Source: Nocardia panacis
Lineage (GTDB): Bacteria > Actinomycetota > Actinomycetes > Mycobacteriales > Mycobacteriaceae
Length of the DNA: 64,000 bases
Reading direction: 5' to 3'
Assembly: GCF_003598715.1 (NCBI RefSeq)
Contig: NZ_QZFU01000020.1
Coordinates: 1 to 64,000 of the forward strand
Below the pieces are notes generated by a model, which worked only from the letters and a program-made list of their open reading frames with translations, was not told the origin of the DNA and did not search any database. The stretch's first letter is position 1, and each line of letters begins with the position of its first letter. Position numbers and translations under genes: made by a program. Positions 8,091 through 16,643 of this stretch are shown here, in pieces.

Positions 8091-9386
8091 TCAGCGCAGG
8101 AATCCCGCGTAATTGCGGCTCACCACCTGGGATTCGATCTGCTTCACCGTATCGAGGCCGACGCTCACCACGATCAGCACCGAAGTGCCCGCGAACCCGA
8201 AACTCTCCGCCGAACCCGGCAGCAGGGTCGGTGCGACCGCCACCACGCCGAGGTAGATCGCGCCGGGCAGCGTGATCCTGGTCAGCACACGACTCAGGAA
8301 CTGTGCGGTCGGTCTGCCCGGTCGGTAGCCGGGAATGAATCCGCCGAACTTGCGCATCTCCTCGGCCCGCTCGACCGGGTCCACGGTCACCGACACGTAG
8401 AAGTAGGTGCCGCCGACTATCAGCGCGAAGTAGACGATCACATGGACCGGGTTGGTCGGATTCGCCAGATATTTCTGCACCAGTTGCGCCCACCGGCTCG
8501 GGTCCGGTCCCTGCGTCAACTGGACCAGCAGCGTCGGCAGCGACAGCAGCGAGGAGGCGAAGATGACCGGAATCACCCCGGCCTGATTCACTTTCAGCGG
8601 CAGATACGTCGACGCCCCGCCGAACATGCGCCGACCCACCACCCGCTTGGCGTACTGCACCGGAATCCGCCGCTGCCCCTGCTCGACATAGACCACCACC
8701 GCGATGGTCAGCACCGCCGCCACGCACACCCCCGCGAGGACCAGCCCGCCCCGCTCCTGAATCGCCTTGCCCTGGCCGGGAATTCGCGCCACGATCCCCG
8801 TCAGGATCAGCAGCGACATCCCATTGCCGATCCCGCGCTCCCCGATCAACTCCCCGAACCACATCACCAGCGCCGCACCCGCCGTCATCACCACGACCAG
8901 CACCAGCAGCGCGAACAGAGAGGAATCGGCGAGAATGTTGTCCGCGCAGCCGCGCAGCAACTGCTTGCGCGCCGCCAACGCCGCCAACGCCGAGGACTGC
9001 AACAGCGCCACCGCCATGGTCAGGTAGCGGGTGTACTGGGTCAGCCGCGCCTGCCCGGACGTGCCCTCCTTGCGCAACTCCTCGAACCTGGGGATCACCA
9101 CCGTCAACAGTTGGATCACGATGCTCGCGGTGATGTACGGGGTGATCCCCGCCGCGAACACCGACAGTTGCAGCATCGCCCCACCCGAGATCAGATCCAC
9201 CATCTGATAGATCCCCGCCGCCTCACCCCCGGAAACCACCGCGAGACACCGTTTCACCGCCGGATAGTCCACCCCCGGCGACGGCAACGCCGCACCGAGC
9301 CGGAACAACGCCAGCAACCCCAGCGTGACCAGGATCTTCCGCCGAATCTCCGGGGTACGCAACGCCGGTCCGAACGCGGACAGCAC
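8091..9386 (-). CDS. secY: SecY-family preprotein translocase subunit (paralogue)
   Basis: 431 residues with the SecY layout of ten membrane helices: plug region after helix 1, GITPYITASIVIQLL in helix 2, the GERGIGNGMSLLI loop before helix 5, and the C-terminal cytoplasmic loop with RKFGGFIPGYRPGRPT. It would form the protein-conducting channel with SecE/SecG. The GTG start has AGGAGG four bases upstream. Unlike the housekeeping copy it is not next to rplO or adk, so it is probably a second secY. The response regulator lies 77 bp downstream on the same strand. Confidence 0.9.
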   Translation of the reverse strand: MLSAFGPALRTPEIRRKILVTLGLLALFRLGAALPSPGVDYPAVKRCLAVVSGGEAAGIYQMVDLISGGAMLQLSVFAAGITPYITASIVIQLLTVVIPRFEELRKEGTSGQARLTQYTRYLTMAVALLQSSALAALAARKQLLRGCADNILADSSLFALLVLVVVMTAGAALVMWFGELIGERGIGNGMSLLILTGIVARIPGQGKAIQERGGLVLAGVCVAAVLTIAVVVYVEQGQRRIPVQYAKRVVGRRMFGGASTYLPLKVNQAGVIPVIFASSLLSLPTLLVQLTQGPDPSRWAQLVQKYLANPTNPVHVIVYFALIVGGTYFYVSVTVDPVERAEEMRKFGGFIPGYRPGRPTAQFLSRVLTRITLPGAIYLGVVAVAPTLLPGSAESFGFAGTSVLIVVSVGLDTVKQIESQVVSRNYAGFLR

Positions 9387-9630
9387 ACATCCTCCTGCAA
9401 GCCGATCTCGCCGGGTCCGCCGAATCGGAACCCGTTGGGAGACTTCGACGCTACGGACCGCAACCTGCCACGACGTCGGCGCGAAGGCGGAGATCGGGCT
9501 CCCGCGATGGAGGGAGCCAGTAGGGTGAAAACGACATCTCGCCCGAGGTCGATGCCGGATTCACCCCGGTCCGCCAACCTGTCGCGGTTGATCGACGCAG
9601 GCCCGCTACCGGAGCACTGAATAGGTGGAT

Positions 9631-9660
9631 TTGCGGCGGGCGCCGGCGACCGTTGATAAT
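9631..9660 (+). promoter_or_regulatory. promoter for leaderless GNAT gene
   Basis: TTGCGG (9631-9636), an 18-bp gap and GATAAT (9655-9660) form a reasonable promoter. Its predicted start, about 7 bp on, coincides with the GTG at 9667, implying a leaderless mRNA. Confidence 0.5.
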
Positions 9661-9666
9661 TCGCCG

Positions 9667-10269
9667 GTGCCCGAGACCACCGTGTTCTCCGCCAAACCGA
9701 CCCTGACCGGGCAGCGGGTGGTGTTGCGCCCGTTCGTGGCCGAGGATCTGCCTGTTCTCGTTGCGGCGCTCGCCGATCCGGAGGTGCGCAGGCTCACCGG
9801 GAGCGCGCACGACGAGCAGGCGGCGCTCGCCGCCGACCCGCCGGAGTATCGGGAGAAGCTGCGGGAGTGGTACGCGACGCGCGCCGAACAATCCGACCGC
9901 CTCGACCTGGCCGTCGTCGAACTCGGCGCCGGCCGCTGCGTCGGTGAGGTCGTGCTCAATCGGTGGGATCCCGGCAACCGCAGCGCCAACCTCCGCATCC
10001 TCATCGGCCCCGGCGGCCAGGGGCGCGGCCTCGGCACCGAAGCCACCCGCCTGACCGTCGGCTACGGCTTCGACGAGATCGGCCTGCACCGCATCTCCCT
10101 CGAGGTCTTCGCCTTCAACCCCCGCGCCCGCCGCGCCTACGAGAAGGTCGGCTTCCGCTCCGAAGGGGTCCTGCGTCGATCCCAGCGCTACGGCGACCAA
10201 TGGTTCGATGCCACGATCATGTCGATCCTCGCCGACGAATGGGCCGTCCACCACGGGCATCCCGCGTAG
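9667..10269 (+). CDS. GNAT-family N-acetyltransferase (RimJ/RimL-like)
   Basis: 200 residues. TLTGQRVVLRPFVAEDLPVL is the usual N-terminal strand, GGQGRGLGTEATRLTVGYGF is the acetyl-CoA loop, and RRAYEKVGFRSEGVLRRSQR is the C-terminal signature of the RimJ/RimL group. A GTG 42 bp further upstream is possible, but the promoter position favours this GTG. RimJ-like enzymes acetylate protein N-termini or antibiotics; the substrate is not deducible. Confidence 0.85.
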   Translation: MPETTVFSAKPTLTGQRVVLRPFVAEDLPVLVAALADPEVRRLTGSAHDEQAALAADPPEYREKLREWYATRAEQSDRLDLAVVELGAGRCVGEVVLNRWDPGNRSANLRILIGPGGQGRGLGTEATRLTVGYGFDEIGLHRISLEVFAFNPRARRAYEKVGFRSEGVLRRSQRYGDQWFDATIMSILADEWAVHHGHPA

Positions 10270-10279
10270 CGCTGTCTCG

Positions 10280-10801
10280 CTACCTCCGCAATCGGGTCCG
10301 AAGGTCGTCGAGGGACGTGCCGCTCGCGCGGTCGCGTTCGGGGGCGAAGGGGATGCCGGTGCGGAGGGCGCGCAGGGTGAGGGTGGTGGCTTCACCGAGA
10401 AGGGAGACGCCGATGGACAGGGTGATGGGGCGGGCGTCGGGGTGGACGCCGAAATAGTGGGCGGCGTAGCCGATTCCGAGGCCGACCGAGGTGGAGACCA
10501 CCCAGACGACGAGGGTCCACGGGCTGTAGCGCTGCCAGAGGTGCCCGTCGCGGTCGCTGAGGCGGATCGTGGTGCCGCGCACCGCGCCGAACGCGAGGCC
10601 CGCCGCGCAGCCCAGCACGAGCCACAGCACGTCGACGGCGGAGATGTCGTGGACCTTGGTGAGGCTGTAGACGCCGATGCCCAGCAGGACGACCGGGGGA
10701 ATGAGGGTGTCGCGCGCATTGAGGGGTTCGCCGATGAAGCGTTTGACGATCACGCCGATCACCAGCGCCGCCACGACGACGAAGGTCAGGGTCGAACTCA
10801 A
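10280..10801 (-). CDS. DUF1453/CcdC-like membrane protein
   Basis: 173 residues with about four to five hydrophobic helices (LTFVVVAALVIGVIVKRFIG, LIPPVVLLGIGVYSL, LWLVLGCAAGLAFGAVRG, SPWTLVVWVVSTSVGLGIGY). The order and the arginine between helices recall DUF1453/CcdC-like proteins. An ATG at 10822 lies inside the operator, so I prefer the TTG at 10801, which has AAGGAG 7 nt upstream. Divergent from the TetR gene and almost certainly controlled by it. Function unknown. Confidence 0.75.
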   Translation of the reverse strand: MSSTLTFVVVAALVIGVIVKRFIGEPLNARDTLIPPVVLLGIGVYSLTKVHDISAVDVLWLVLGCAAGLAFGAVRGTTIRLSDRDGHLWQRYSPWTLVVWVVSTSVGLGIGYAAHYFGVHPDARPITLSIGVSLLGEATTLTLRALRTGIPFAPERDRASGTSLDDLRTRLRR

Positions 10802-10816
10802 GTCACCACTCCTTAA

Positions 10817-10855
10817 TAGCATGTGCGTGCTAATTAAATTAGCGTGAGTGTGCTA
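10817..10855. promoter_or_regulatory. twin TetR operators
   Basis: Two imperfect palindromes lie 23 bp apart: TAGCATGTGCGTGCTA (10817-10832) and TAGCGTGAGTGTGCTA (10840-10855). Both fit TAGC-N8-GCTA with matching inner bases. They fill the space between the divergent membrane-protein and TetR genes, as expected for an autoregulated pair. Confidence 0.75.
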
Positions 10856-10956
10856 GAAAGCCGTCATCCGAACGAATGACCCGCGGCCGAGCGACGGGGC
10901 CGGAGACGGCAACGAAGCGTGACCACGCGGCCGCGAGATACAGAGTTAGGACGCCC

Positions 10957-11574
10957 ATGCCGAAGATCGTCGACCCCATCCAGCGCCGGAAAGCGGTGGC
11001 CGACGCCGTTTTCCGGGTGGTCGCCGAGGAAGGAGTGCAGGGCGCGTCCCTGCGTCGGGTGGCCGAGGAAGCCGGACTCGCCATCGGATCGGTGCGCCAC
11101 TACTTCGACGGTCACACCGAACTGCTCGGCTTCGCCCTGGCCGAACTCAACAACCGGGTCAACCTGCGCGTCGAGGCCCACCTCGCGCGGCGCGACACCG
11201 AAACCCGGCCGCGACCCGGCCATTTCGCCGAACAGGTCCTCGCCGAACTCCTCCCCCTCGATCCGCCCCGCCTGGAGGAGGCCGCCGTCTGGTTGGCCTT
11301 CACCGCCACCGCCCGCTCCCACCCCGCACTCGCCCCGATCGCCCTCGAGCTCGCCTCCGGTGTCCGGTGGATCGCCCACCGCGCACTGACCGGCATGGCC
11401 GAGGCAGGCGTCCTGAACGACACGATCGGCGACCTCGAGCACGAAAGCGACCGCCTAGCCGCCCTACTCGACGGACTCGCACTGGCCGCAGTCATCGATC
11501 CGGGCCGCCGCGACCCCGACACCATTCGCGCCGTCCTACGCCTGCACCTCGCCTCCCTCGTCCGCAACGGGTGA
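10957..11574 (+). CDS. TetR-family transcriptional regulator
   Basis: 205 residues. The N-terminal helix-turn-helix reads RKAVADAVFRVVAEEGVQGA then VAEEAGLAIGSVRHYF. The C-terminal helical domain (about residues 70-205, TetR_C_6-like) would bind an unknown ligand. It is divergent from the DUF1453 gene, with two palindromes in the gap. It probably represses both genes. Confidence 0.9.
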   Translation: MPKIVDPIQRRKAVADAVFRVVAEEGVQGASLRRVAEEAGLAIGSVRHYFDGHTELLGFALAELNNRVNLRVEAHLARRDTETRPRPGHFAEQVLAELLPLDPPRLEEAAVWLAFTATARSHPALAPIALELASGVRWIAHRALTGMAEAGVLNDTIGDLEHESDRLAALLDGLALAAVIDPGRRDPDTIRAVLRLHLASLVRNG

Positions 11575-11744
11575 ATTCCGCACTCGGACGCCGCGGATCG
11601 TCCGGGAGCACTGCCGAACAAGCCGCCCCAACACGGATCGGCCTTGCCGTGATTGGCAGGGCGGCCCAACGTTTGATACGCAAGGGTCCGGACACGCGGG
11701 CCTGCGGTAGTGCGGCCCGGTCGCGACGAACTCGAGGAACAGAG

Positions 11745-12233
11745 ATGTCGGCACCCGCCCAACCCGTTCTACGCCCCACGGCCCGAATCCTGCTGGTGGA
11801 CGAGGATGATCGGATTCTGCTTTTCTCCGGCACGGACGAGGCCGACGGGCGGACGTTCTGGCTTCCGGTCGGTGGCGGATGCGATCCGGGGGAGACTCCG
11901 GAGCAGGCGGCGATTCGCGAGATGCGGGAGGAGACCGGGCTCGACGACATAGCGCTCGGCCCCATGGTTTGGCGGCGGAATCTGATCGCCACGTGGGGCG
12001 GAGTCACCTATGACTGCCGCGAGCACTATTTCCTCACCCGCACAGCGGCATTCGAGGTCGACACGTCCGGATTCACCGAGGTGGAACGGGCCACGGTCAC
12101 CGGGCACCACTGGTGGACGCTCGACGAGTTGCGGGCGACCACCGACCGCCTGGTCCCCCGCGACCTGGCCCGGCTCCTCCCGGATCTGCTCCGCGCCGGA
12201 CCGCCGCGGACTCCGATCCTCCTGGAGCGCTGA
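11745..12233 (+). CDS. Nudix hydrolase
   Basis: 162 residues with a complete Nudix box: GGGCDPGETPEQAAI followed by REMREETGL (G-x5-E-x7-R-E-x2-E-E-x-G). This motif binds Mg2+ for cleaving nucleoside-diphosphate-linked compounds. N-terminal RPTARILLVDEDDRILLF is the usual first strand. Substrate unknown. Stands alone. Confidence 0.9.
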   Translation: MSAPAQPVLRPTARILLVDEDDRILLFSGTDEADGRTFWLPVGGGCDPGETPEQAAIREMREETGLDDIALGPMVWRRNLIATWGGVTYDCREHYFLTRTAAFEVDTSGFTEVERATVTGHHWWTLDELRATTDRLVPRDLARLLPDLLRAGPPRTPILLER

Positions 12234-12415
12234 ATCCGAGCCTGCCGGGGGAAAATTCGTCCGACTCGCGCACGCGACCTTGCTGTCGGGATTGCGACCG
12301 CTGCCGGTCCTAGGCTCACGCCCTGAGGAACAGACCGGTGAGTTTGCACCGGTCGCCGACGGAACGCTCGTCGGCACGGGAAAGAAACCGGCAAACAACG
12401 GGAAGGAACTGGATC

Positions 12416-12802
12416 ATGAAGAGGTCTGTGTTCGTCAAAGCCGGAATGTTGTGTTTCGCACTCGTGGCATCGCTGTCGACCGCCGGTCTCGCGGGAGCCG
12501 AACCGGATGAGATGGAGCCGCAGGCTCCGTCCGGCGTCCAAGAGATGACGCTGTGCCCGCAGGGTTGGTTCTGCGTCTGGAACAAGCCGCATTTCCAGGG
12601 CAATTGGCTGGGTGGCACCGTCGTGGGCACCTGCTACACGCCGTTCCCGGCCCCGGCGGGACTGAACTCGGTCTCGAATCAGACCGGGCATACGGTGCGC
12701 CTCTACAGCCAAGAAGGTTGCGGCGGAATCCATCAGGACATCGGCACGGGGATGGGCGTCGACCCCACCTCGATCAAGGTCCGCGCCGCCCGGATCCTGT
12801 AG
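12416..12802 (+). CDS. secreted peptidase-inhibitor family I36-like protein
   Basis: 128 residues. A Sec signal peptide (KAGMLCFALVASLSTAGLAG, cleavage near residue 27) precedes a small Cys-rich domain: CPQGWFCVWNKPHFQG, a central C and EGCGGIHQDIG. This is the beta/gamma-crystallin-like pattern of Streptomyces metalloproteinase inhibitor (family I36). Inhibitor function is inferred from family resemblance. GGAAGG lies 10 nt upstream and a strong terminator follows. Confidence 0.8.
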   Translation: MKRSVFVKAGMLCFALVASLSTAGLAGAEPDEMEPQAPSGVQEMTLCPQGWFCVWNKPHFQGNWLGGTVVGTCYTPFPAPAGLNSVSNQTGHTVRLYSQEGCGGIHQDIGTGMGVDPTSIKVRAARIL

Positions 12803-12812
12803 GCGAGGATTC

Positions 12813-12841
12813 GCTCGGACGGGTCCGCGACCCGTCCGAGC
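12813..12841 (+). terminator. terminator after I36-like gene
   Basis: Perfect 12-bp stem GCTCGGACGGGT / ACCCGTCCGAGC with a 5-base loop, 10 bp after the stop codon. No T-run follows, as is usual in GC-rich actinobacteria. Confidence 0.75.
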
Positions 12842-12995
12842 ATCCTTCGCGGCAACTTCGAGCGCGACCCGCGCAGTAACATTCGGGCGCGACCCGCAAC
12901 ACCGAGCGCATCCTTCGCAGTGACACGGACCACCCCGCAGCGGACGCGAAATCCCGCGCCGGGGATGATCGTGAGCCAAGGGAAAGGATCGACGC

Positions 12996-13790
12996 ATGAC
13001 GACCACGGCGGGCTACGCCTACGACACCGATACCGCGAGCACCAGGGTGGGCGAGCACGAGTACGCGTTGGAACTGTCGCGACGCTGGTACACCCCCGCC
13101 AACACCGCCAACGGCGGTTATCTGCTCGCGACGGCGCTGCAGGCGCTGCGACAGGAGATCCCGCACCCGGATCTGATCGCGGCCTCCGCGCATTTTCTGC
13201 GGCCCGGCACCGCCGGACCCGCCCGCATCACCACCGAGACCGTCCGGATCGGGCGGCGCACCGCCACCGGGCAGGCCGCACTGTTCCGCGAGGGGCGCGA
13301 AATCCTGCGCGTGCTGGCCACATTCAGCGATCTCGCCGCCGCCGAGGGGCCGACCGCGATCATCGGCGCCCCGCCCGTGCTGCCACCGCCGCAGGAATGC
13401 GTGAACCCCATCGTCGACCCGATGCCCGGCATCGCGGAGCGGGTCGAATTCCGGATGCCGCGACTGCCCGGATTCCTGCGCGGCGAACCGGGCGGCACCG
13501 CCGTCGTCGAATTCTGGATGCGCTTCGCCGACGGTCGCGACGCCGACCCGATCGCGCTGGCACTGCTGGTCGATGCCGCCATGCCCGCCGTCTTCGATCT
13601 GGGGACGGTGCCCGCCTCCTCCACCATCGAACTCACCGCGCACATCCGCCGCAGGCCCGCGCCGGGATGGCTGGCCTGCCGGGTGGGCACCCGCTTCCTC
13701 ATCGACGGATTCCACGAGGAGGATTTCGAGATGTGGGACAGCACCGGCGCGCCGGTGGCCCAGTCGCGGCAACTGTCCCTTATTCCTTGA
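12996..13790 (+). CDS. acyl-CoA thioesterase family (double hot-dog) protein
   Basis: 264 residues. The opening WYTPANTANGGYLLATALQA is the first hot-dog helix region and HFLRPGTAGPARITTETVRIG follows as in TesB-like thioesterases. A second hot-dog half covers about 150-264 (VVEFWMRFADGRDADPIALA, then LLVDAAMPAVFDLG). It probably hydrolyses an acyl-CoA of unknown chain length. AGGGAAAGG sits upstream of the ATG. Convergent with the DinB gene (9 bp gap). Confidence 0.8.
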   Translation: MTTTAGYAYDTDTASTRVGEHEYALELSRRWYTPANTANGGYLLATALQALRQEIPHPDLIAASAHFLRPGTAGPARITTETVRIGRRTATGQAALFREGREILRVLATFSDLAAAEGPTAIIGAPPVLPPPQECVNPIVDPMPGIAERVEFRMPRLPGFLRGEPGGTAVVEFWMRFADGRDADPIALALLVDAAMPAVFDLGTVPASSTIELTAHIRRRPAPGWLACRVGTRFLIDGFHEEDFEMWDSTGAPVAQSRQLSLIP

Positions 13791-13799
13791 CCCGGCCCG

Positions 13800-14312
13800 C
13801 TATTTCGCGATCCGACCGAGGACGCCGCGCAGGTAGGCGGCCTGGCCGACGTGCTGCAGGTCGTCGGAGATGACGCTGATCAATCGCACGGCCAGCGTGA
13901 CCGGCGGATCCCAGCGGGTGTCGACGACGCGGGGCAGGTCGGCGTCGACCAGGTCGCGCACGTAGCGCAGAGTCTGCTCGTGCACCGCGTCGTAGTAGCC
14001 GGTGAGCAGTTCGGCGGAGGCGTGCACCTCCCCGGCCTGATCGGCGGTGTCGCCGTAGCCGATGCGGTGCTTGTCGACGGGCAGGGCGAACCGGTCGAAC
14101 CAGCCGCCTGCCAGCCACACCTGCTCCAGACCGGCCACGGCGGCGACGTGGTCGTCCTGGACTCTGGTCAGGTGCCAGACGAGCCAGGCGATGGAGTTCG
14201 CGCCCGGATCGATCCGATGCGACAGGTCCGCGACGGACAGTCCGTCGACGGCGGCGTGCACTTCCTCGCGGACGCGTTCGAAGGCGTCGGTCAGTAGCTC
14301 GGCGCTGGTCAT
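13800..14312 (-). CDS. DinB/DUF664 family protein
   Basis: 170 residues forming the four-helix DinB/MST fold: a His in SHRIDPGANSIAWLVWHLTR (helix 2) and a second pair in ISDDLQHVGQAAYLRG near the end, giving the three-His metal site of mycothiol- or bacillithiol-dependent transferases. In a mycothiol producer this is plausibly a mycothiol S-transferase. AGGAAA precedes the ATG. Confidence 0.8.
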   Translation of the reverse strand: MTSAELLTDAFERVREEVHAAVDGLSVADLSHRIDPGANSIAWLVWHLTRVQDDHVAAVAGLEQVWLAGGWFDRFALPVDKHRIGYGDTADQAGEVHASAELLTGYYDAVHEQTLRYVRDLVDADLPRVVDTRWDPPVTLAVRLISVISDDLQHVGQAAYLRGVLGRIAK

Positions 14313-14392
14313 GGTTTCCTCACTCCAAGGGGTTGTTCCGACGACCCTACAACCGGGATCCGACAGATCGGGATCCCGCGCGGCACAGGCGA

Positions 14393-15025
14393 TTACCCGG
14401 CGACCGGGACGGGTTCGGGTTCGGGCTCCCGGAAGCCGGGCAGCAGCCGATTCGCCACCGGGATGAGCACCTGGATCAGCGGACCGATCCCCAACGCGTA
14501 GAGCAGGGTGCCGGCACCGACATTGCCGCCCAGCAGCCATCCGATCGCCAGCACCGTCACCTCGATCGAGGTGCGCACCACCCGCACCGACCACCCGGTG
14601 CGTCGCACCAGCCCGGTCATCAGGCCATCGCGTGGTCCCGGACCCATGCCCGCCCCGATATAGAGGACGGTGGCCACCGCGTTCAAGGCCACTCCGCCCA
14701 CCAGCAGCGCGATCCGCACGGGCAACCACTGCGGGTGCCCCAGCAACGCCAACCCGGCGTCGACCGACACCGCGATCATCACCACATTGCTGACCGTTCC
14801 GAATCCGGGCCGCTGCCGCAGCGGAATCCATGCCAGCAGCACCAGCGCTCCCGTCACGGCGGTCACCACCCCGAAACTCACGGGCACATGTGCCGCGACC
14901 CCCTGATGGAACACATCCCACGGGTCGAGCCCCAGCCCGGCCCGCACCATCAGGGCCATCGACAACCCGTACAACCACAGTCCGACGAACAGCGCCGGTA
15001 GACGACGAAGCATGCCGACCAGCAT
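14393..15025 (-). CDS. YczE/YitT-like membrane protein
   Basis: About 210 residues with five membrane helices. LPALFVGLWLYGLSMALMVR, GLGLDPWDVFHQG and IGAGMGPGPRDGLMTGLVRR are hallmarks of the YczE family. These genes are often divergent from a MocR-type regulator; no regulator gene is present here, though repeated sites lie upstream. The start is uncertain (ATG at 15025 or 15013). Function not established; export is suspected for the family. Confidence 0.8.
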   Translation of the reverse strand: MLVGMLRRLPALFVGLWLYGLSMALMVRAGLGLDPWDVFHQGVAAHVPVSFGVVTAVTGALVLLAWIPLRQRPGFGTVSNVVMIAVSVDAGLALLGHPQWLPVRIALLVGGVALNAVATVLYIGAGMGPGPRDGLMTGLVRRTGWSVRVVRTSIEVTVLAIGWLLGGNVGAGTLLYALGIGPLIQVLIPVANRLLPGFREPEPEPVPVAG

Positions 15026-15028
15026 CGA

Positions 15029-15084
15029 CCACAACTGGACACTTGATCCATATCCACTGGCGAAAAACTGGCCCCACAACTGGA
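15029..15084. promoter_or_regulatory. repeated CCACAACTGGA sites upstream of YczE gene
   Basis: The 11-mer CCACAACTGGA occurs at 15029-15039 and again at 15074-15084. A TGGA-N7-TCCA dyad overlaps the first copy (15036-15050). Direct repeats of this kind suit a MocR/GntR regulator encoded elsewhere. This is inferred from spacing and gene context only. Confidence 0.4.
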
Positions 15085-15139
15085 TCTCATCGGATCAGCC
15101 GCAGTCGCCGCCGCCCCGCTCCAGAGGTCGGTGAATGCG

Positions 15140-15172
15140 AACGGCCGGCCCCGCACACCGGGGCCGGCCGTT
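15140..15172 (-). terminator. terminator after mshC
   Basis: Perfect 13-bp stem AACGGCCGGCCCC / GGGGCCGGCCGTT with a 7-base loop, beginning 31 bp beyond the mshC stop. Confidence 0.85.
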
Positions 15173-15202
15173 CGGAGCTCGAACGCCCTGAGCACTTCCT
15201 CG

Positions 15203-16441
15203 CTAGAGCGCGACACCCAACAGCGCGTCGACCGCGTTCCTGACATCACCGGGCGCGGCCGCGTCCGAACCGCCGTACTCGAGTGCCGAATGCGCCCAAT
15301 TGTCCACGGCGTCCAGAGCTTTCGGCGTGTCGAGATCATCGGCGAGATGCTGACGCAGCCGGGCGATCGTGTCGGCCGCCGAGGGACCGGACGCGAGAGC
15401 GCTCGCCCGCCGCCACCGATCCAGCCGGGACTGCGCCTGCCGCAGCACCTCGTCGGTCCACATGCGGTCCTGCCGGTAGTGGCCGGCGAACAGGCCGAGC
15501 CGGATCGCCGCCGGATCCACGCCCGCCTGCCGCAGCCGCGACACCAGCACCAGGTTGCCCCGCGACTTGGACATCTTCTCGCCGTCGAGTCCGATCAGAC
15601 CCGCGTGCACGTAATGGCGGGCGAAGCGACGGCCCGCGATCAAGGATTCCGCGTGTGCGGCGGAGTACTCGTGATGTGGGTAGATCAGGTCGCTGCCGCC
15701 GCCCTGGACATCGAATTCCGGACCGATCCGATTGAGCGCGATCGCCGCGCATTCGATATGCCAGCCGGGGCGTCCCGCGCCGAACGGGGCGGGCCACGAC
15801 GGCTCGCCGGGGCGGGCGGCGCGCCACAGCAGGGCGTCGATCGCGTCGCGCTTACCGGGACGGTCCGGATCGCCGCCGCGCTCGGCGAACAGCGTCTCCA
15901 TGGTGGCGCGGTCGTAGCCGGATTCGTAGCCGAACTGGTCGGTGGCGTCGGCACGGAAGTAGATGTCCGGGAATTCGGCATCGTCGACCACGTAGGCCGC
16001 GCCCGAGGCGAGCATCTTCTGCACCAGCTCGACCACCTCGTCCACCGATTCGATCGCACCGATGTAGTCGCGCGGCGGCACCACCCGCAGGGCGGTCATA
16101 TCGGCGCGGAACAGGTCGATCTCGCGGGTCCCGAGCGCGCGCCAGTCGATGCCGTCGCGGGTGGCGCGCTCGAAGAGCGGATCGTCGACGTCGGTGACAT
16201 TCTGCACGTAGTGCACCTGGTGGCCCGCGTCGTGCCAGACCCGGTTGACCAGGTCGAAGGTCAGGTAGGTGGCGGCGTGGCCGAGGTGGGTGGCGTCGTA
16301 GGGGGTGATCCCGCAGACGTACATGGTGGCGGTGGGGCCGGGGGTCACCGGGCGCACCTGACGGTCGGCGGTGTCGTACAACCGCAACGGCGGCCCTGCT
16401 CCGGGGACGGTCGGTAGGGCGATTTCGGACCAGGACTGCAT
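15203..16441 (-). CDS. mshC: L-cysteine:1D-myo-inositol 2-amino-2-deoxy-alpha-D-glucopyranoside ligase
   Basis: 412 residues, the expected MshC length. It is a cysteinyl-tRNA synthetase homologue with the class I motifs [10 protein letters not shown] (HIGH) and EKMSKSRGN (KMSKS), and the zinc-site region [11 protein letters not shown]. MshC adenylates cysteine and joins it to GlcN-inositol in mycothiol synthesis. It is much shorter than CysRS and lacks the tRNA-binding C-terminus. It starts the block syntenic with M. tuberculosis Rv2130c onwards. Confidence 0.95.
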   Translation of the reverse strand: MQSWSEIALPTVPGAGPPLRLYDTADRQVRPVTPGPTATMYVCGITPYDATHLGHAATYLTFDLVNRVWHDAGHQVHYVQNVTDVDDPLFERATRDGIDWRALGTREIDLFRADMTALRVVPPRDYIGAIESVDEVVELVQKMLASGAAYVVDDAEFPDIYFRADATDQFGYESGYDRATMETLFAERGGDPDRPGKRDAIDALLWRAARPGEPSWPAPFGAGRPGWHIECAAIALNRIGPEFDVQGGGSDLIYPHHEYSAAHAESLIAGRRFARHYVHAGLIGLDGEKMSKSRGNLVLVSRLRQAGVDPAAIRLGLFAGHYRQDRMWTDEVLRQAQSRLDRWRRASALASGPSAADTIARLRQHLADDLDTPKALDAVDNWAHSALEYGGSDAAAPGDVRNAVDALLGVAL

Positions 16442-16643
16442 GATTCGAGGGTAAAGGTGTGGTCGAGATCATCCACCCCCGCCCCTGGGCGGCGCCCGGT
16501 CCTCGACCGGCGAACCCGCAGCGCCACCAGGGAGTTCGCGGGGTTTCGCGGATGTCAACGGTTCCGGTCCCGCGGATTGATATCCCGACGACCGCACCGC
16601 AATTCGGGTGCGACTCCGACACCGGGCCGCTAACTTGGCGGGC

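Noticed and set aside
8043-9620. 525-codon plus-strand frame across secY
   Set aside because: It is antisense to a clear SecY gene and its product is Arg/His/Gln-rich without any domain, as expected for a GC-rich shadow frame.
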